In this document: positions 8,050 to 18,140 of the stretch, in pieces
Numbering within the stretch: position 1 is the stretch's first letter
Layout: every line of letters begins with the position of its first letter
Source: Streptomyces griseocarneus
Lineage (GTDB): Bacteria; Actinomycetota; Actinomycetes; Streptomycetales; Streptomycetaceae
Length of the DNA stretch: 64,000 nucleotides
Assembly: GCA_003674045.1 (NCBI GenBank)
Contig: PENC01000007.1
Location: forward strand, 124,001-188,000
Direction of reading: 5' to 3'
Notes under the pieces: model-generated
Told to the model about the DNA's origin: nothing
What the model saw: the letters and a program-made list of their open reading frames with translations, nothing else
Databases searched by the model: none
Made by a program: the position numbers and the translations under genes

Positions 8050-8826
8050 CTAGGCGGCGGCCTTCTCCGCCCTCTCCGCCAGGAAGTCCTCCCAGGTCCG
8101 CGTGCCCAGGGCGGCTCCCTCGAAGGACAGGTTCTCGCCGCTGCGGTACGCGCGGCCGACCTTTCCGGGCATGCGGACCGGCAGCGTCAACCGCTGCTTG
8201 CCGCACGCCCGGAGGTACCCGCGGACCAGCTCGTCCAGCCCGTAGATGGCCGGTCCGGCCAGGTCGGGCACCAGACCGGCCGGTTCGCCGAGCGTGAGTT
8301 CCACGAGCCGGGCCGCCACGTCGCGCGAGTCGACCGGCTCCCACCGCAGCCCGCCGGGGGCCGGCAGGACCGGCAGCCTGGTCATCGTCCGCGCCACCTT
8401 CAGGGCCAGGTCGTGGAACTGGGCGGCACGCAGCGTCGTCCACGGAATGCCGGACTCCGAAACCGCCTGCTCCGCACCCAGCTTGGCTTTGAAGTAGCCC
8501 AGCGGGAGCCTGTCCGCCCCGATGACCGAGATGTACACCAGGTGCCGCACCCCGGCACCCGCCGCGGCCCGCACCAGGTTCCGCGTCGCCTCGTCGTCCC
8601 CCTTGGGCCCGCCCGCGAGGTGCAGCACGATCTCGACCCCGTCCACCGCGGCCTCGATCCCCGTGCCCTTGAGCAGGTCCCCGGTCACGTACTCGACCCC
8701 GTCGCCCCCTGCCTCGCGGCTGTGCCGGCTGAGCACCCGCACGCTGCGCCCGGCCTCCCGCATCAGGGGGACGACGTGCCCGCCCAGCGTGCCCGTACCG
8801 CCGGTGACCAGGATGTTCGCCGCCAT
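8050..8826 (-). CDS. NAD(P)-binding SDR / NmrA-like protein
   Basis: The 258-residue protein begins ILVTGGTGTLGGHVVPLM, a classic TGxxGxxG Rossmann nucleotide-binding motif, and continues with a DLLKGTGIEAAVDGVEIVLHLAG block of the atypical (extended) SDR type. The active-site YxxxK is not clear (YISVIGADRLPLGYFKAK may be its remnant), which fits NmrA/complex-I assembly-like members that reduce or merely sense NAD(P)H. It ends only a few bases from the ispE stop on the other strand. ATG 8826 has GGAG upstream. Confidence 0.85.
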   Translation of the reverse strand: MAANILVTGGTGTLGGHVVPLMREAGRSVRVLSRHSREAGGDGVEYVTGDLLKGTGIEAAVDGVEIVLHLAGGPKGDDEATRNLVRAAAGAGVRHLVYISVIGADRLPLGYFKAKLGAEQAVSESGIPWTTLRAAQFHDLALKVARTMTRLPVLPAPGGLRWEPVDSRDVAARLVELTLGEPAGLVPDLAGPAIYGLDELVRGYLRACGKQRLTLPVRMPGKVGRAYRSGENLSFEGAALGTRTWEDFLAERAEKAAA

Positions 8827-9001
8827 GGCTCCTCCAAAACTCGTCCGGATCTCGTGGATCTACCGCTATGACGGATGGCGGCGAAGGGATGTGACAGGGG
8901 GCCATCTGAAGCAGCCGCCTCTCGAGGGAGGAAAGGCGTCTCCACTCGTTCGGGCGATGGCAGATGGAAAGCGGCAGGCATGCTCGTGAGGGCTCTCTAC
9001 C

Positions 9002-9385
9002 GTGCGGACGGTGGAGTCTCCGTACGAGATCGAAATCGAGCCCGAAGTCAGAGCGTGGCTCGACACCCTGCCGCGCGAGTTGTACCGGGTGGTGGAGCGT
9101 CACGCGGACCGGCTTGCCGCCTCGCCCACGACGATCGGTGAACCCTACTCCCGCCACCTGTGCGGGCCCCTCCGGGAGTTACGGTTCGCCCTCGGCGGCG
9201 CCTCGATCCGTCTCACCTACTGGCTTGCCGCGGAACGCCGTATCGTGTTTCTGACTGTCTTCCGCAAGACTCGGATGCGGGAGGAACGGCAGATCGAGCG
9301 GGCTGTCCTGGCCCAGAAGGAGTGCGAGGGCTCGCACCCCCGGGCCTCGGCCACCTACCACCGAACTTTCGAGGAGCCGTCGTGA
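9002..9385 (+). CDS. HigB/RelE-like toxin of a type II toxin-antitoxin pair
   Basis: A 127-residue protein with the RelE/HigB pattern: an N-terminal helix EVRAWLDTLPRELYRVVERHADRL, then basic beta strands HLCGPLRELRF, IRLTYWLAAERRIVFLTVFRKTRMRE. The LRELRF and RIVFLTVFRK strands hold the basic residues used for ribosome-dependent mRNA cleavage in this family. The C-terminus is longer than usual by about 25 residues. GTG 9002 is assumed; GTG 9011 is possible. It overlaps the antitoxin start by four bases, toxin first as in HigBA operons. Confidence 0.78.
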   Translation: MRTVESPYEIEIEPEVRAWLDTLPRELYRVVERHADRLAASPTTIGEPYSRHLCGPLRELRFALGGASIRLTYWLAAERRIVFLTVFRKTRMREERQIERAVLAQKECEGSHPRASATYHRTFEEPS

Positions 9386-9690
9386 CCGGATATCACAGCT
9401 CATGGACGGTTCCTGAGGAGCACCGGGCCGATCCGGCCTACGTCGAGGCCGGGGCCGCGATCGCCCTCGGCCAGGCCGTCTACGACCGCCGCACCGCTCT
9501 GGGGATCGACCAGGCTTCGCTCGCCGAGCGCGCGGGGCTGTCCCTCCACGACATCGAGTGCATTGAGGGCGGCGGCGTCTCGCCGAGCCTCCCTCTGCTG
9601 CGTGCGCTGGCGACGGCGCTGGACGCGACATCGGACATCTTCGTGGACGCCGAGGACACCCGGGTCTCCTTCATCCCGCACGCTGCCTGA
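9382..9690 (+). CDS. XRE-type antitoxin (HigA-like)
   Basis: A 102-residue protein with a helix-turn-helix at about residues 33-85: ALGIDQASLAERAGLSLHDI followed by a recognition helix ending IEGGGVSPSLPLLRALA. It should bind the upstream toxin and repress its own promoter in the 8827-9001 gap. The GTG start at 9382 overlaps the toxin stop and has GAGGAG 6-8 bases before it. The order toxin-antitoxin and the four-base overlap fit HigBA systems. Confidence 0.8.
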   Translation: MTGYHSSWTVPEEHRADPAYVEAGAAIALGQAVYDRRTALGIDQASLAERAGLSLHDIECIEGGGVSPSLPLLRALATALDATSDIFVDAEDTRVSFIPHAA

Positions 9691-9712
9691 CGGCGCTCCA
9701 CGTCGGCGGAAA

Positions 9713-10279
9713 TCAGACGTCGGCCTTGCCAGGTCGGCGAGCCGCCAGCCACTCGTCGCGGGTCAGGATGTATTCCACGTCGCCGTGCTCATCCCCCTCG
9801 ACGGGGTACGGCCAGTCCTCGAAGTACGTACGGGAGTAGCTGAGCCCGCACTTCTCCATGACGTGCCGCGAGTCCGCGTTGACGAACATCGTGTTGGCCG
9901 TGATCTGCGCATAGCCGAGCTCGCCGAACCCCTTCTCGATGAGCGCGAGGGCGCCCTCCGTGGCGTACCCCTTGCCCCATGCATCACGCCGCAGCCGGTA
10001 CCCGAGATCGGCGGAGCCCGCAGGGGCGTCGGGCAGCTCGCGCAGACAGTGCCAGCCGATGAACTCGCCTGTCTCGCGCAGGTGTGTTGCCCAGAACCCG
10101 CCGCGCAGCATCCGCTCGAACGACTCGGCCCGGATCTCCTCCCGCGTCATCGGCCGCCCGCCGGTGATGTACCGCATGACGGCGGGGTCGCTGTCGAGCT
10201 CGACGACGAGGTCGAGATCGGCGGCGGTGTCTGCGAAGGGGCGGAGGGCCAGCCGCTCGGTGGTCAGGAAGGCGTCCAT
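9713..10279 (-). CDS. GNAT-family N-acetyltransferase (RimJ/RimL type)
   Basis: The 188-residue protein opens TTERLALRPFADTAADLD, the standard RimJ/RimL start, and has the acetyl-CoA loop RRDAWGKGYATEG near residue 100, followed by TANTMFVNADSRHVMEKCGL, the NxxSxxxxxKxGF-type motif. Such enzymes acetylate ribosomal protein N-termini or small amines; the target is not known. It lies between two toxin-antitoxin pairs but on the opposite strand, and it does not look like a TacT toxin because no DUF1778 antitoxin adjoins it. Confidence 0.85.
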   Translation of the reverse strand: MDAFLTTERLALRPFADTAADLDLVVELDSDPAVMRYITGGRPMTREEIRAESFERMLRGGFWATHLRETGEFIGWHCLRELPDAPAGSADLGYRLRRDAWGKGYATEGALALIEKGFGELGYAQITANTMFVNADSRHVMEKCGLSYSRTYFEDWPYPVEGDEHGDVEYILTRDEWLAARRPGKADV

Positions 10280-10500
10280 CGTCCGATCTTCAGACGTTCA
10301 CCCGTGCGGGGCAAACGAATTCGAACGGGGCGGGTTTGGGGCTTGCTGTCGCCTAGGTTTGGGGGCGGAGCTATTACTCGGGTGTCCGTCGATGGGTATG
10401 CCCGGGCCGTCGGGTCGAGCTGTCTGCCGGGATCGGTGGGCGGTATGGACAGAGTGGCAGAGAGATGTTACGCAGGGGTATTCGAAGTAGGGTGGCGAAC

Positions 10501-10767
10501 ATGAGCGAGCCCGTTGAGGAGTACTCGATCGCTATGCCTCGGGACATCGCGGAAGCCGCTCGTGCCCGGAGCGGTCCGTCCGGGTTGTCTGCGTATGTGG
10601 CTGCAGCTGTAGCGCGGCAGATCGAGCGGGACAACCTGGATGAGCTCATCGCCGCTGCTGAGGCCGAGCATGGCCCCATCACCGAGGAGGAAATCCAGGC
10701 CCGGCGGGATCAGTGGCGCCGGGCCCGTGAAGCGCAGAACACCGATCCGGGAACACACGCCGCATGA
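10501..10767 (+). CDS. Ribbon-helix-helix-like antitoxin (VapB-type)
   Basis: An 88-residue protein with an N-terminal strand YSIAMPRDIAEAARAR and helix GLSAYVAAAVARQIERDNL, the CopG/RHH arrangement, then an acidic helix AAAEAEHGPITEEEIQARRDQW that would wrap the toxin. ATG 10501 follows AGGGTGG. Its stop overlaps the ATG of the PIN-domain gene (ATGA at 10764), which strongly suggests a toxin-antitoxin operon. Third positions are less GC-rich than in the neighbouring core genes. Confidence 0.8.
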   Translation: MSEPVEEYSIAMPRDIAEAARARSGPSGLSAYVAAAVARQIERDNLDELIAAAEAEHGPITEEEIQARRDQWRRAREAQNTDPGTHAA

Positions 10768-11177
10768 CGCGTTCGCTCGCGGTTCCGGGCGGCACCTTGG
10801 TCCTGGACAGCGAGGGGCTGGCTAAAGCTGTCCTGCGTGATCGTGATGTCACGTCTTGGCTGGCGTTTGCTCGGGCCGAGGAGTGGCGTGTGATCACTAG
10901 TGCGGCCACTCTTGTCGAGGTTGCCCACCTGAGGATCAAGCGGTCGGCGCTCGAATGGGCCCTGTCTCTCGTTGTCGTCGAGTCGATCACGGAATCCCTT
11001 GCTCGCCAGGCTTCGAAGCTACTGGCCGACGCGGGAGTCCATGGTCATAAATACGCTATTGACGCGATGCTCTGTGCAACCGCCCTTGTTGCACCCGGAC
11101 CCGTCACTGTGCTCACGTCGGATCCTGAAGACGTCACCATGCTGTGCGGAGCACGTGTCACCGTCATCAAAGTCTGA
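10764..11177 (+). CDS. PIN-domain ribonuclease toxin (VapC-type)
   Basis: The 137-residue PIN domain shows the spaced acidic residues of the family: Asp in LVLDSEGL near residue 15, Glu in ATLVEVAH near residue 52, Asp in YAIDAMLCATAL near residue 100 and Asp in VLTSDPEDV near residue 118. These bind Mg2+/Mn2+ for RNA cleavage, usually of tRNA. It is coupled to the upstream antitoxin by a four-base overlap. It has many T/A-ending codons, unlike the flanking genes, hinting at transfer. Confidence 0.85.
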   Translation: MTRSLAVPGGTLVLDSEGLAKAVLRDRDVTSWLAFARAEEWRVITSAATLVEVAHLRIKRSALEWALSLVVVESITESLARQASKLLADAGVHGHKYAIDAMLCATALVAPGPVTVLTSDPEDVTMLCGARVTVIKV

Positions 11178-11248
11178 GGGTGTGGCGGTTCGCCTTGGCC
11201 TTCAGCGCTCTGGCGAGCCCGGATGCAACGTCAAGTAGCCGCGAGCGG

Positions 11249-12259
11249 TCAGCCCATATCCGTCCAGCCGGTCCAAGTCGAAGGATCCGTCAGCGTCTTC
11301 TCGTACAGGCGGCCATCCGTCGCTCCCGTGACGAAGACGTCCAGCCGACTGCCGCTCTCCGTCCACGTGGCGCTGGGCGCGCCGGACAAGCCGCCCACCG
11401 GGACGCCGAAGCCGCTCACCCAGTCGCTCCAACTGGCACTCGCCGTCCAGTACTTCTGGTACAGGCGGTGGTCTGTCCCCACGCCGAAGATGTCGATACG
11501 GTCGCCATTGCGCGTCCATGACGCGGACGGCGCGGAGCCCAGGCTGCCGCCCTGGTCGGACCAGGTGGTCCAGCCGCCGGAAGAGGTCCAGGCCCGCTGG
11601 TAGAGGCGGTTGTCGGTCGCGCCCGTGGCGAAGACGTCCAGGCGGGCCCCGCCCGACGTCCAGGTCGCGCTCGGCGCGCCGGAGAGCCCGCCGGCCGGGG
11701 GCGCGTACGAGGCCCAGGCGCTCCAACCCGCCCCCGCCGTCCAGGTCTTCTGGAGGAGCTGGTGGTCGGTGCCGACGGCGAAGACGTCGAGGCGCTCGCC
11801 GTTGCGGGTCCATGAGGCCGACGGTGCGGAGTAGAGGCTGCCGCCGAGGTCGGCCCAGCCGCCCCAGCCGAGCGGGGCGGCCCAGGTCTTCTGGTAGAGG
11901 CGGCCGTCCGCCGCGCCGGTGGCGAAGACGTCCAGGCGGCTGCCGTCGGCGGTCCAGGTGGCGGTGGGCGTACCGGCGAGCCCGCCGAGCGGGGTGTCGA
12001 AGCCGCCGGTCCAGTCGCTCCAGCCGCCGGTGCCGGTCCAGGTCCGTTCGGAGAGGCGGTGGTCGGGGCCGATCCGGAAGATGTCGATCCGGCCGCCGTT
12101 CTGGGTCCAGGAGGCGGCGGGGGCGGGGGCGTCTGTCCGTAACGCGACCGCGCTCGCCTGTGGCGACGTGGTCATGAGCAGGACCAATGCCACTCCCGCG
12201 GCCGTCGCGAGGCCGCGCACCGCCTTGCGTAATCGTCCGGTTCTTCGCGTTCTGCGCAT
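11249..12259 (-). CDS. Secreted six-repeat lectin-like beta-propeller protein
   Basis: A 336-residue protein with a twin-arginine-poor Sec-type signal (RRTRRTGRLRKAVRG, then a hydrophobic stretch to about residue 38). The rest is six ~47-51-residue repeats of the form SWTxNGxRxDIFxxGxDHxLxxxTWT..GWSxW, as in PLL/PHL fucose-binding and tectonin-like propellers. Odd repeats carry a GTDHRL-type turn and even repeats a TGATDxRLY-type turn, so the protein is three alternating pairs. It probably binds glycans outside the cell. ATG 12259 has GGAGGGAG upstream; longer upstream codons run into a repeat element. Confidence 0.8.
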   Translation of the reverse strand: MRRTRRTGRLRKAVRGLATAAGVALVLLMTTSPQASAVALRTDAPAPAASWTQNGGRIDIFRIGPDHRLSERTWTGTGGWSDWTGGFDTPLGGLAGTPTATWTADGSRLDVFATGAADGRLYQKTWAAPLGWGGWADLGGSLYSAPSASWTRNGERLDVFAVGTDHQLLQKTWTAGAGWSAWASYAPPAGGLSGAPSATWTSGGARLDVFATGATDNRLYQRAWTSSGGWTTWSDQGGSLGSAPSASWTRNGDRIDIFGVGTDHRLYQKYWTASASWSDWVSGFGVPVGGLSGAPSATWTESGSRLDVFVTGATDGRLYEKTLTDPSTWTGWTDMG

Positions 12260-12354
12260 CGCTGCTTGCTCCCTCCGGGGTGGGTGGGGCGTGACAGCCT
12301 CACCATCTCGCCGGGGGAGCCATGCGGAAATCCCCGAAGCTGGGCATTGACAGC

Positions 12355-12450
12355 CGGGTGCGCCCACCGGGGTGCCTCTTGCGCTCGGCGCGCGGCTGTG
12401 GGTCCGCTGTGGCTGGTCGCGCAGTTCCCCGCGCCCCTTGCGGGGCACAT
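12355..12450 (-). repeat. Short intergenic palindrome unit
   Basis: Between the lectin-like gene and the RelE-like gene lies the inverted family unit: a CCACCGGGGTGCCTCTTGCG block, then GGTCGCGCAGTTCCCCGCGC and a CCCCTTGCGGGG hairpin. It matches 34229-34320 closely. The unit ends about 18 bases before the ATG of the downstream toxin, so it lies in that gene's leader. Confidence 0.75.
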
Positions 12451-12467
12451 GTGGGAGCCTTGCCGAC

Positions 12468-12734
12468 ATGCGCTACGCCATCCGCTACAGCGAAGAAGCC
12501 GCAGTCGCGCGGGACAGCCTGGACGCAGCGCGCCGTAAGAGTTTCGAGCGTGCGATCTCCGTCCTCGCCGAGCACCCCGAGCACGAGAAGTCCTTGCCCA
12601 TGGGCGAGAACGTGCGGCACATCCGCCTCACCAACGACATCCTCGCCGAGTATGTGATCTTCAGCCAGTTCGTGATGATCCTGGTCCTGAACGTCTTCGA
12701 CCGGCAGGACACTCTCGTCGACGACGAGGACTGA
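12468..12734 (+). CDS. Solo RelE/ParE-like toxin protein
   Basis: The 88-residue protein reads MRYAIRYSEEAAVARDSLDA at its start and continues HIRLTNDILAEYVIF and MILVLNVFDRQD, the beta-strand pattern of RelE/ParE toxins. No antitoxin frame adjoins it: the next gene on the right is an acidic 56-residue protein on the opposite strand. ATG 12468 is the start; longer frames would be translated through the palindrome repeat. It may be a remnant, or its partner may be distant. Confidence 0.65.
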   Translation: MRYAIRYSEEAAVARDSLDAARRKSFERAISVLAEHPEHEKSLPMGENVRHIRLTNDILAEYVIFSQFVMILVLNVFDRQDTLVDDED

Positions 12735-12768
12735 TCGCGAGGGCTGGAGCGGAGCCCCCGGGCTCCGA

Positions 12769-12939
12769 TCAGCCCTTCTCGTTCTCCGTTTCCGTCGTCC
12801 GTTCGCCCTCCGCCTGCGACGGCGTCGTGCGCTTCACCTGCGGGTGCGCCCGCTGCATCCGTTCGGTCTCGTCCATGTCCTCGTCGAGCCGCTCGCCCTC
12901 CGCCTGCGACGGGGTCGAATACTCGTCGTACATGCTCAT
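12769..12939 (-). CDS. 56-aa acidic protein with a duplicated TPSQAEGER motif
   Basis: This small gene reads MSMYDEYSTPSQAEGERLDE at its start. The nonapeptide TPSQAEGER occurs at residues 9-17 and again at 39-47, and the two DNA copies are almost identical. The protein is strongly charged, likely disordered, with no cysteine and no membrane segment. ATG 12939 has GAGGAG 7 bases upstream, and TATATA at 12968-12973 could be part of its promoter. I do not know its function; a binding peptide or stress protein is a guess. Confidence 0.6.
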   Translation of the reverse strand: MSMYDEYSTPSQAEGERLDEDMDETERMQRAHPQVKRTTPSQAEGERTTETENEKG

Positions 12940-13114
12940 GGCGCGCTCCTCAATCGGTGCAGACCGGTATATAAGGAGCGTAATCCTTGCGCCCCGCCGA
13001 GGCCGGTAGGGCTAGCCCCACCCCCCTTCCACCCGCTGCTCCCATAGCCCCTGACCTGCGATCTTTCTAGCGTTGTCAGGGTCTTACGGCATTGGTCCAG
13101 GGGGGACGTACACG

Positions 13115-15613
13115 ATGATGGGCAAGCTCGCCGCGCGGTCGCTGCGGCACCGGACGGGAGGGTTCCTCGCCACCTTCCTCGCGCTCTTCATCGGGGCCAC
13201 CCTTGTCATGGCGTGCGGCGGGCTCATGGAGACCGGCATCCGCAACAACGTGCCGCCTCAGCGCCTCGCGGGGGCGTCGCTGCTGGTCACGGGCGACCGG
13301 ACGTACACCGTCCCCACCAGCAAGAAGCACAAGAAGCAGCTGACCCTGCCCGAGCGGGTCGAGCTGCCCGTGACCGCCGTCGAGAAGGTCCGGGCCGTGC
13401 CCGGCGTGCGGGCCGCCGTCGGCGAGCGCACCTTCGACGCCGCCGTGCGCGGGGAGAAGGCCGAGGCCCACGGCTGGGAGTCCGCCGCCCTCACCCCGTA
13501 CGCCCTCGACTCCGGCTCCGCGCCCGCGCCCGGCGAGGTCGTGCTCGACGCCGCGACCGCCCGCCGCGCGGGCGTCACGACCGGTGACCGCGTCGAGATC
13601 ACTGCCCGCGGCACCTCCGCCGCGTACCGCGTGAGCGGCGTGGCCACCGCACGCGGCGACGTCCCCCGCCACACCCTCTTCTTCTCGCAGGACGACGCCG
13701 TACGGCTCTCCGGGCGTCCGGACAGCGTCGCCGACATCGCCGTCACGCTCGCGCCCGGCGCGGACCTCGGCGCCGTGCGCAAGGACGTGCGCGAGGCGCT
13801 CGCCGGGCCCGGGCAGCAGGCCGTCACGCTGCTGACCGGCGACGACCGGGGCGCCGTCGAGCACCCCGAGGTGCTTCAAGGCAGCGGTGACCTGATCGCG
13901 CTCTCCGGTGTCGTCGGCGGGCTGGTCGTCGCCGTCGCCGTGTTCGTCGTGGCCGGTACGGTCGCGCTCTCCGCCCAGCAGCGCGGCCGTGAGCTCGCCC
14001 TGCTCCGTGCCATCGGCACCAGCCCGCGCCAGCTGCGCCGGATGTTGCTCGGCGAGACCCTCCTGGTCATGCTGCTCGCCGGCGCGGCGGCCTGGTTCGC
14101 GGGACCGGTCGCCGGGCAGCGGCTCTTCGACACGCTCGTCGACAGCGGCATGATCGCCGAGACGGTCGAGTTCCGGCAGGGCTGGATACCGGCCATGCCC
14201 GCGTACGGTGCGCTGCTGCTGACCGCCGTCGGCGGCAGCCTCCTCGGCAGCGTCCGCGCCGTACGGGCCAAGCCGGTGGAGGCCCTGGGCGAGGCGGCCG
14301 TGCAGAAGCCCGGCCTGCACCCCGCCCGTATCGTCCTCGGCCTGCTCTTCCTGGCGGGCACGGCCGCCCTGGCGCTCGTCTCCGCGCTCGTCCTGCGCGG
14401 CCCGGTGGCCGCGAGCACGGCGGGCCCGACCGTGATGTGCTGCGCGATCGCCTTCGCCCTGCTCGGCCCGTGGGTCACCAAGGCCGTCACCGCTCTGCTG
14501 CACTGGCCGGTCCGGCTGCTCACCGGCGCCTCCGGCCGCCTGGCGGCGATCAACTGCCGTGTCCGCACCGCCAGGACGGCGGCCGTCGCCATGCCGGTGA
14601 TGCTGGCCGCGGCCATCGCGACCGGCGAGCTCTACCTCCAGACCACGGTGACCGCGGCGACGGACGCGGCGTTCGCCGACAGCCTGCGCGCCGACGCCGT
14701 GGTCACCACGGACACGGGCGTGATCACCCCGGACCTCCTCGACCGCGTCCGTGCCCTCCCGGGCGTCACCGCGGCCGGCGCGTACGTCACCAGCAGCGGC
14801 TGGACCGAACCGCGCGACGGCAACGAGAGCAAGAAGGGCCTGCCGCTCCAGGGCGTCAGCGCGGACGCCGCCGCCCGCACACTCGCCGTGGACGTGCGCG
14901 AGGGCAGCCTGGACGCCCTGCGCGGTGCGACGATCGCCCTGCCGGAGGGCAAGGCGCACCGTATCCACAAGGCTGTGGGCGACACGGTCCGGATGCGGCT
15001 CGGCGACGGGACCCGGGCAGACCTGCGGGTCGTGGCCCTCTTCAAGGGGCGCGAGGGGTACGACACGGCCTACGTCAGCTCCGAGCTGCTCGCTCCGCAC
15101 ACGACGGCGGGCCTGCCGTCGCAGATCCTGGTACGCGGCTCCGTCTCCCCGGACCGACTGGGCGCGGGCGTACGCGTCAGCTCACGCGACGCGGTCACGG
15201 CGGCCCACGCGAACGACAACCGCACCCAGGCGTCCGTCAATTACCTGATCACGGGCATGCTCATCGCCTACACGGTGCTGTCGGTCGTCAACACGACGGC
15301 GGTATCGGTCTCGGCCCGCCGCAAGGAGTTCGCCCTTCAGCGGCTGACGGGTGCGACGCGCTCCCAGGTACTCCGCATGATGACGGTGGAAGGGGTACTG
15401 GTGACGGCGGTCGGCCTGCTCCTCGGCACGGTGGCGGCTGGGGCGACGCTGGTTCCTTTCAGCCTGGCGGCGGCGGGGGTGTGGTGGCCGACCGGTCCGT
15501 TGTCGATCTACGGGACGGTGGTCGCGGGGTCGGTGGTCGTGGTGCTGCTCGCCACTTTGATCCCGACGTGGCGGGCTCTGGCCGTACGGCCGGTGGAGGC
15601 GGCGCGGGGCTGA
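13115..15613 (+). CDS. FtsX-type ABC transporter permease without an adjacent ATPase
   Basis: An 832-residue membrane protein with the duplicated MacB/FtsX arrangement: an N-terminal membrane helix (ATFLALFIGATLVMACGG), an extracellular domain, a three-helix FtsX core at about residues 270-390, a further helix pair, a second periplasm-like domain, and a second FtsX core near the end. The ARRKEFALQRLTGATRSQV motif is the cytoplasmic coupling helix. ATG 13115 follows GGGGGGAC; the frame can open further upstream at a TTG. Usually such a permease follows its own ATPase gene, which is missing here. Likely role: export or release of lipids, lipoproteins or antibiotics. Confidence 0.85.
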   Translation: MMGKLAARSLRHRTGGFLATFLALFIGATLVMACGGLMETGIRNNVPPQRLAGASLLVTGDRTYTVPTSKKHKKQLTLPERVELPVTAVEKVRAVPGVRAAVGERTFDAAVRGEKAEAHGWESAALTPYALDSGSAPAPGEVVLDAATARRAGVTTGDRVEITARGTSAAYRVSGVATARGDVPRHTLFFSQDDAVRLSGRPDSVADIAVTLAPGADLGAVRKDVREALAGPGQQAVTLLTGDDRGAVEHPEVLQGSGDLIALSGVVGGLVVAVAVFVVAGTVALSAQQRGRELALLRAIGTSPRQLRRMLLGETLLVMLLAGAAAWFAGPVAGQRLFDTLVDSGMIAETVEFRQGWIPAMPAYGALLLTAVGGSLLGSVRAVRAKPVEALGEAAVQKPGLHPARIVLGLLFLAGTAALALVSALVLRGPVAASTAGPTVMCCAIAFALLGPWVTKAVTALLHWPVRLLTGASGRLAAINCRVRTARTAAVAMPVMLAAAIATGELYLQTTVTAATDAAFADSLRADAVVTTDTGVITPDLLDRVRALPGVTAAGAYVTSSGWTEPRDGNESKKGLPLQGVSADAAARTLAVDVREGSLDALRGATIALPEGKAHRIHKAVGDTVRMRLGDGTRADLRVVALFKGREGYDTAYVSSELLAPHTTAGLPSQILVRGSVSPDRLGAGVRVSSRDAVTAAHANDNRTQASVNYLITGMLIAYTVLSVVNTTAVSVSARRKEFALQRLTGATRSQVLRMMTVEGVLVTAVGLLLGTVAAGATLVPFSLAAAGVWWPTGPLSIYGTVVAGSVVVVLLATLIPTWRALAVRPVEAARG

Positions 15614-15621
15614 CGCCTGGG

Positions 15622-15925
15622 GGGTGCCCCTGGGCGCCCACCGGGGTGCGGCTTGCGCTCCGTTTGCGTCTGCGGGTCCGGTGGGGGCTTGTCGCGCAGT
15701 TCCCCGCGCCCCTGACGGGGCATGCCCGACATCCGGTGGAGGGGGTGGGGCCGGAGGGCGGGTTCTGGAACGACGGTGCATCGTCACGGCTCCCTATGCG
15801 AATCGGCCGCATGCACCGCGTTTCAGGTTCCGGCCGGAGGTCCCGCCCCCGGCCCACAGACCACCCAGGGGCGCGGGGAACGGCGCGGGAAGGGACCACC
15901 GGCCCGCAGACGCAGGCCGGTCACC
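15622..15925 (-). repeat. Composite ~300-bp intergenic repeat, copy C (inverted)
   Basis: This is the reverse complement of copies A (1041-1366) and B (17794-18140). It shows GGTGGAGGGGGTGGGGCCGG, CGACGGTGCATCGTCACGGC and GCATGCACCGCGTTTCAGGT, the mirror images of blocks in A and B. With copy B it flanks the ABC-F gene as an inverted pair about 1.9 kb apart. The rest of the 377-bp gap holds only the leader of the ABC-F gene. Confidence 0.85.
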
Positions 15926-15990
15926 CGCCCCGGCAGGGGCATCCGCCGCCGTGGGATGCTGGACAGGAGACCCACGCAGCTAGGAGCGGA

Positions 15991-17793
<1,803 letters not shown>

Positions 17794-17796
<3 letters not shown>

Positions 17797-18140
17797 GCGG
17801 TTCTTCGTCTGCGGGCCGGTGGTCGCTTCTCGCGCCGTTCCTCGCGCCCCTGGGTTGTGTGTGGGCCGGGGGCGGGGCCTCCGGGCGGAACCTGAAACGC
17901 GGTGCGTGCGGCTGATTCGGGTGGGGTGCTGTGATTCGTGCACCGTCGTTTCAGAACCCGCCCTCCGGCCCCGCCCCCTCCACCGGATGTCGGCTTCCGG
18001 TAGGGGGCGTCTCCGTCCGTTTTCGGCTTTCCGCAGGGCTGGGGGTGGCGCGCCCCGTCAGGGGCGCGGGGAACTGCGCGATCAGCCCCCGCCAGGCCGC
18101 AGCCGCGCACGCAGCGCAAGATGCACCCCGGTAGGCGCGG
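17794..18140 (+). repeat. Composite ~300-bp intergenic repeat, copy B
   Basis: It begins at the ABC-F stop codon just as copy A begins at the EamA stop codon. It runs through the same ordered blocks, ending with the GGGGCGCGGGGAACTGCGCG core (18061-18080) and then the CGCACGCAGCGCAAGATGCA block. The remaining 18141-18431 holds a GGGGGC-GGA-GCCCCC hairpin and the leader of the PQQ-propeller gene. Confidence 0.85.

Noticed and set aside
9713..10279. GNAT gene as a TacT-type toxin
   Set aside because: TacT toxins are shorter-range partners of RHH antitoxins in one operon. This gene is alone on the minus strand and its start matches the RimJ/RimL group.
10280..10500. An additional small gene upstream of the VapB-like antitoxin
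   Set aside because: Short open frames exist on both strands but none has a ribosome binding site or protein-like composition. It is better read as promoter region.
14437..15990. Long N-terminal extension of the ABC-F protein
   Set aside because: The frame is open upstream but passes through the permease gene and the composite repeat. ATG 15991 has AGGAGCGGA and starts with the normal ABC-F N-terminus.
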